The notes under the pieces are model-generated. The model was given only the letters and a program-made list of their open reading frames with translations. It did no database searches and was not told the origin of the DNA. A stretch of 8,618 nucleotides of DNA from contig JAKQBU010000198.1 in NCBI GenBank assembly GCA_029573975.1, forward strand, positions 1-8,618. The letters are read 5' to 3'. The DNA comes from Planctomycetota bacterium. GTDB lineage: Bacteria; Planctomycetota; Phycisphaerae; Sedimentisphaerales; SM23-30. Shown here one piece after another: positions 7,619 to 8,618 of the stretch. Made by a program: the position numbers and the translations under genes. Position 1 is the first letter of the stretch; the number at the start of each line of letters is the position of its first letter.

Positions 7619-8618
7619 GGGTATCTTCTTTCTCAAAATCAAGGGGGTAACGCGGCGGCTGGCCGGTTATCATACAAAAATGATTGACTTCCTTTTTCAT
7701 TTCAATGATTCGAAGTTCCCGGCCGATAACGGCACGGTTGAACCGGCTCAATTCCTCGTTACTTTCCCGCAACGCGTCCTCTGCTATCTTCAACGAGGTA
7801 ATATCGTTACCGACCGCCAGGATCTCCCGAACCTTTCCGTCTTCATCGGTAATTGCCTTGTTGGTCCAGGCGAACCAGACACGGGTTCCATCTTTTTTGA
7901 GATTCTCATTAGTATTCGAAACGTACCGCTCAGGATGATCGAGGATGTCCTGTGCCAGAGAAGAAATATTTCCGCCGTTGCTCTCGGTCTGCGGTACCAG
8001 ACACGATACCTCCCGTCCTGTCAATTCCTTCGCTTCATAGCCCAGCAGTTGTGCACCGTGCTCATTGATAAAGTGAATAATCCCCTGGCGGTCCCAGCGA
8101 ATAATAATACTGTTGGCGGTATCGATCAGCTCGCGGTATTTTCGTTCGCTGGCAACCAGGGCCTGCTCCATATCCTTTCGTTCGGTGATATCCAGGCAGA
8201 TCCCGGACATTCGCAAGGGCTTGCCGTCTACATCATAGCTGGTATTGCCCAAAGCGCTGATCCAGCGGATATCACCCGAAGGCAGTACCACACGATATTC
8301 GCTCGTTAAAGGAATCCGTTGTTCGATGGCTGCTAGAATCTGTTCTTCCGCATATTGCCGGTCATCGGATTGGATCACCGCTTTCCAACCATCAAAACTA
8401 GCCTCTGCCTGGTGAGGGTCCAAACCAAGAAGGCCAAACAGTTCATCGGACCATTTCAGCTTGCCCGTACCCATATCCCAGTCCCATATGCCGGCGCCGG
8501 CGGAAACCTGCGCCAGTTTTAATCGCGCCTCGCTCTGCTGCAGGATCTGCTGCTCTTTCATGCGGGTCATGGCCACCGCCACATGATCAACCACCGCCTG
8601 CATAAGCGAGAGATCCTC
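7590..8618 (-). CDS. GAF/PAS sensor protein, 3' part (runs off the right edge)
   Basis: The frame is open to the window edge, giving the last 342 residues of a longer soluble protein. Counting from the first visible residue, 1-26 resemble the C-terminal helix of a GAF domain (E-D-L-S-L-M-Q-A-V-V-D-H-V-A-V-A). A PAS_3-like domain follows at about 30-148 (W-D-W-D, then L-D-I-T-E-R-K), and a second PAS at about 155-280 ending N-D-I-T-S-L-K. A charged helix follows at about 280-312 containing R-F-N-R-A-V-I-G-R-E-L-R and E-M-K-K-E-V-N, then P-P-R-Y-P. No histidine kinase, GGDEF, EAL or HTH domain occurs before the stop at 7590, so output must come through partners or from a domain encoded beyond the edge. 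An ATG at 8603 exists but falls inside the GAF-like helix and is unlikely to be the start. It overlaps kaiC by 29 bases and is first of the visible operon genes. It probably supplies an input signal to the KaiBC module; the ligand is unknown. Confidence 0.85.
   Translation of the reverse strand, partial: EDLSLMQAVVDHVAVAMTRMKEQQILQQSEARLKLAQVSAGAGIWDWDMGTGKLKWSDELFGLLGLDPHQAEASFDGWKAVIQSDDRQYAEEQILAAIEQRIPLTSEYRVVLPSGDIRWISALGNTSYDVDGKPLRMSGICLDITERKDMEQALVASERKYRELIDTANSIIIRWDRQGIIHFINEHGAQLLGYEAKELTGREVSCLVPQTESNGGNISSLAQDILDHPERYVSNTNENLKKDGTRVWFAWTNKAITDEDGKVREILAVGNDITSLKIAEDALRESNEELSRFNRAVIGRELRIIEMKKEVNHFCMITGQPPRYPLDFEKEDTHEKNENRIA

Noticed and set aside
7467..8309. A 280-codon + strand open frame opposite the sensor and kaiC genes.
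   Set aside because: It is antisense to two well-supported genes, has no family-like motif, and is best explained as a shadow of their codon usage.

Overview
This window most likely comes from a free-living, non-cyanobacterial Gram-negative bacterium. A PEP-CTERM exported protein, a kai-type gene cluster without kaiA, and soluble multi-PAS sensors suggest a Planctomycetota-, Verrucomicrobiota- or Desulfobacterota-like genome. That placement is inferred from gene content only, and no marker gene is present to settle it.

Layout. On the + strand, 40-795 encodes a small secreted protein with a signal peptide and a C-terminal PEP-CTERM sorting tail. A convergent intergenic region (796-1103) follows, holding one strong hairpin (850-889). 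Everything from 1104 to the right edge lies on the minus strand and looks like one operon. In transcription order it encodes: the C-terminal part of a GAF/PAS sensor that runs off the right edge (7590-8618), a double-ATPase KaiC homologue (6158-7618), a first KaiB homologue (5836-6174), a second KaiB homologue (5472-5816), a soluble histidine kinase with about seven PAS domains (1762-5472), and a NarL/FixJ-type response regulator (1104-1751). Genes overlap by 1 to 29 bases or are 10 to 19 bases apart, so co-transcription and partial translational coupling are likely.

How the genes may work together. KaiC and KaiB homologues form the ATPase/phosphorylation timer or state switch in cyanobacteria, where the outputs are the kinase SasA (which carries a KaiB-like domain) and the regulator RpaA. 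Here no kaiA is seen and the KaiC C-terminal tail is short. Two separate KaiB proteins are present, and a HisKA_3-type kinase with its own NarL-type regulator follows directly. The working model is that PAS/GAF sensing feeds the KaiB-KaiC module, which then modulates the kinase and transcription through the regulator. Gene order and domain content are seen in the sequence; the functional wiring is inference.

The most interesting points are the divergent KaiB pair, the stop/start junction joining the second kaiB to the kinase at an A6 run, the Ser-Ser KaiC phosphosite pair with a short tail, and a distinctive C-terminal helix motif on the sensor, which ends in this window without a kinase domain.
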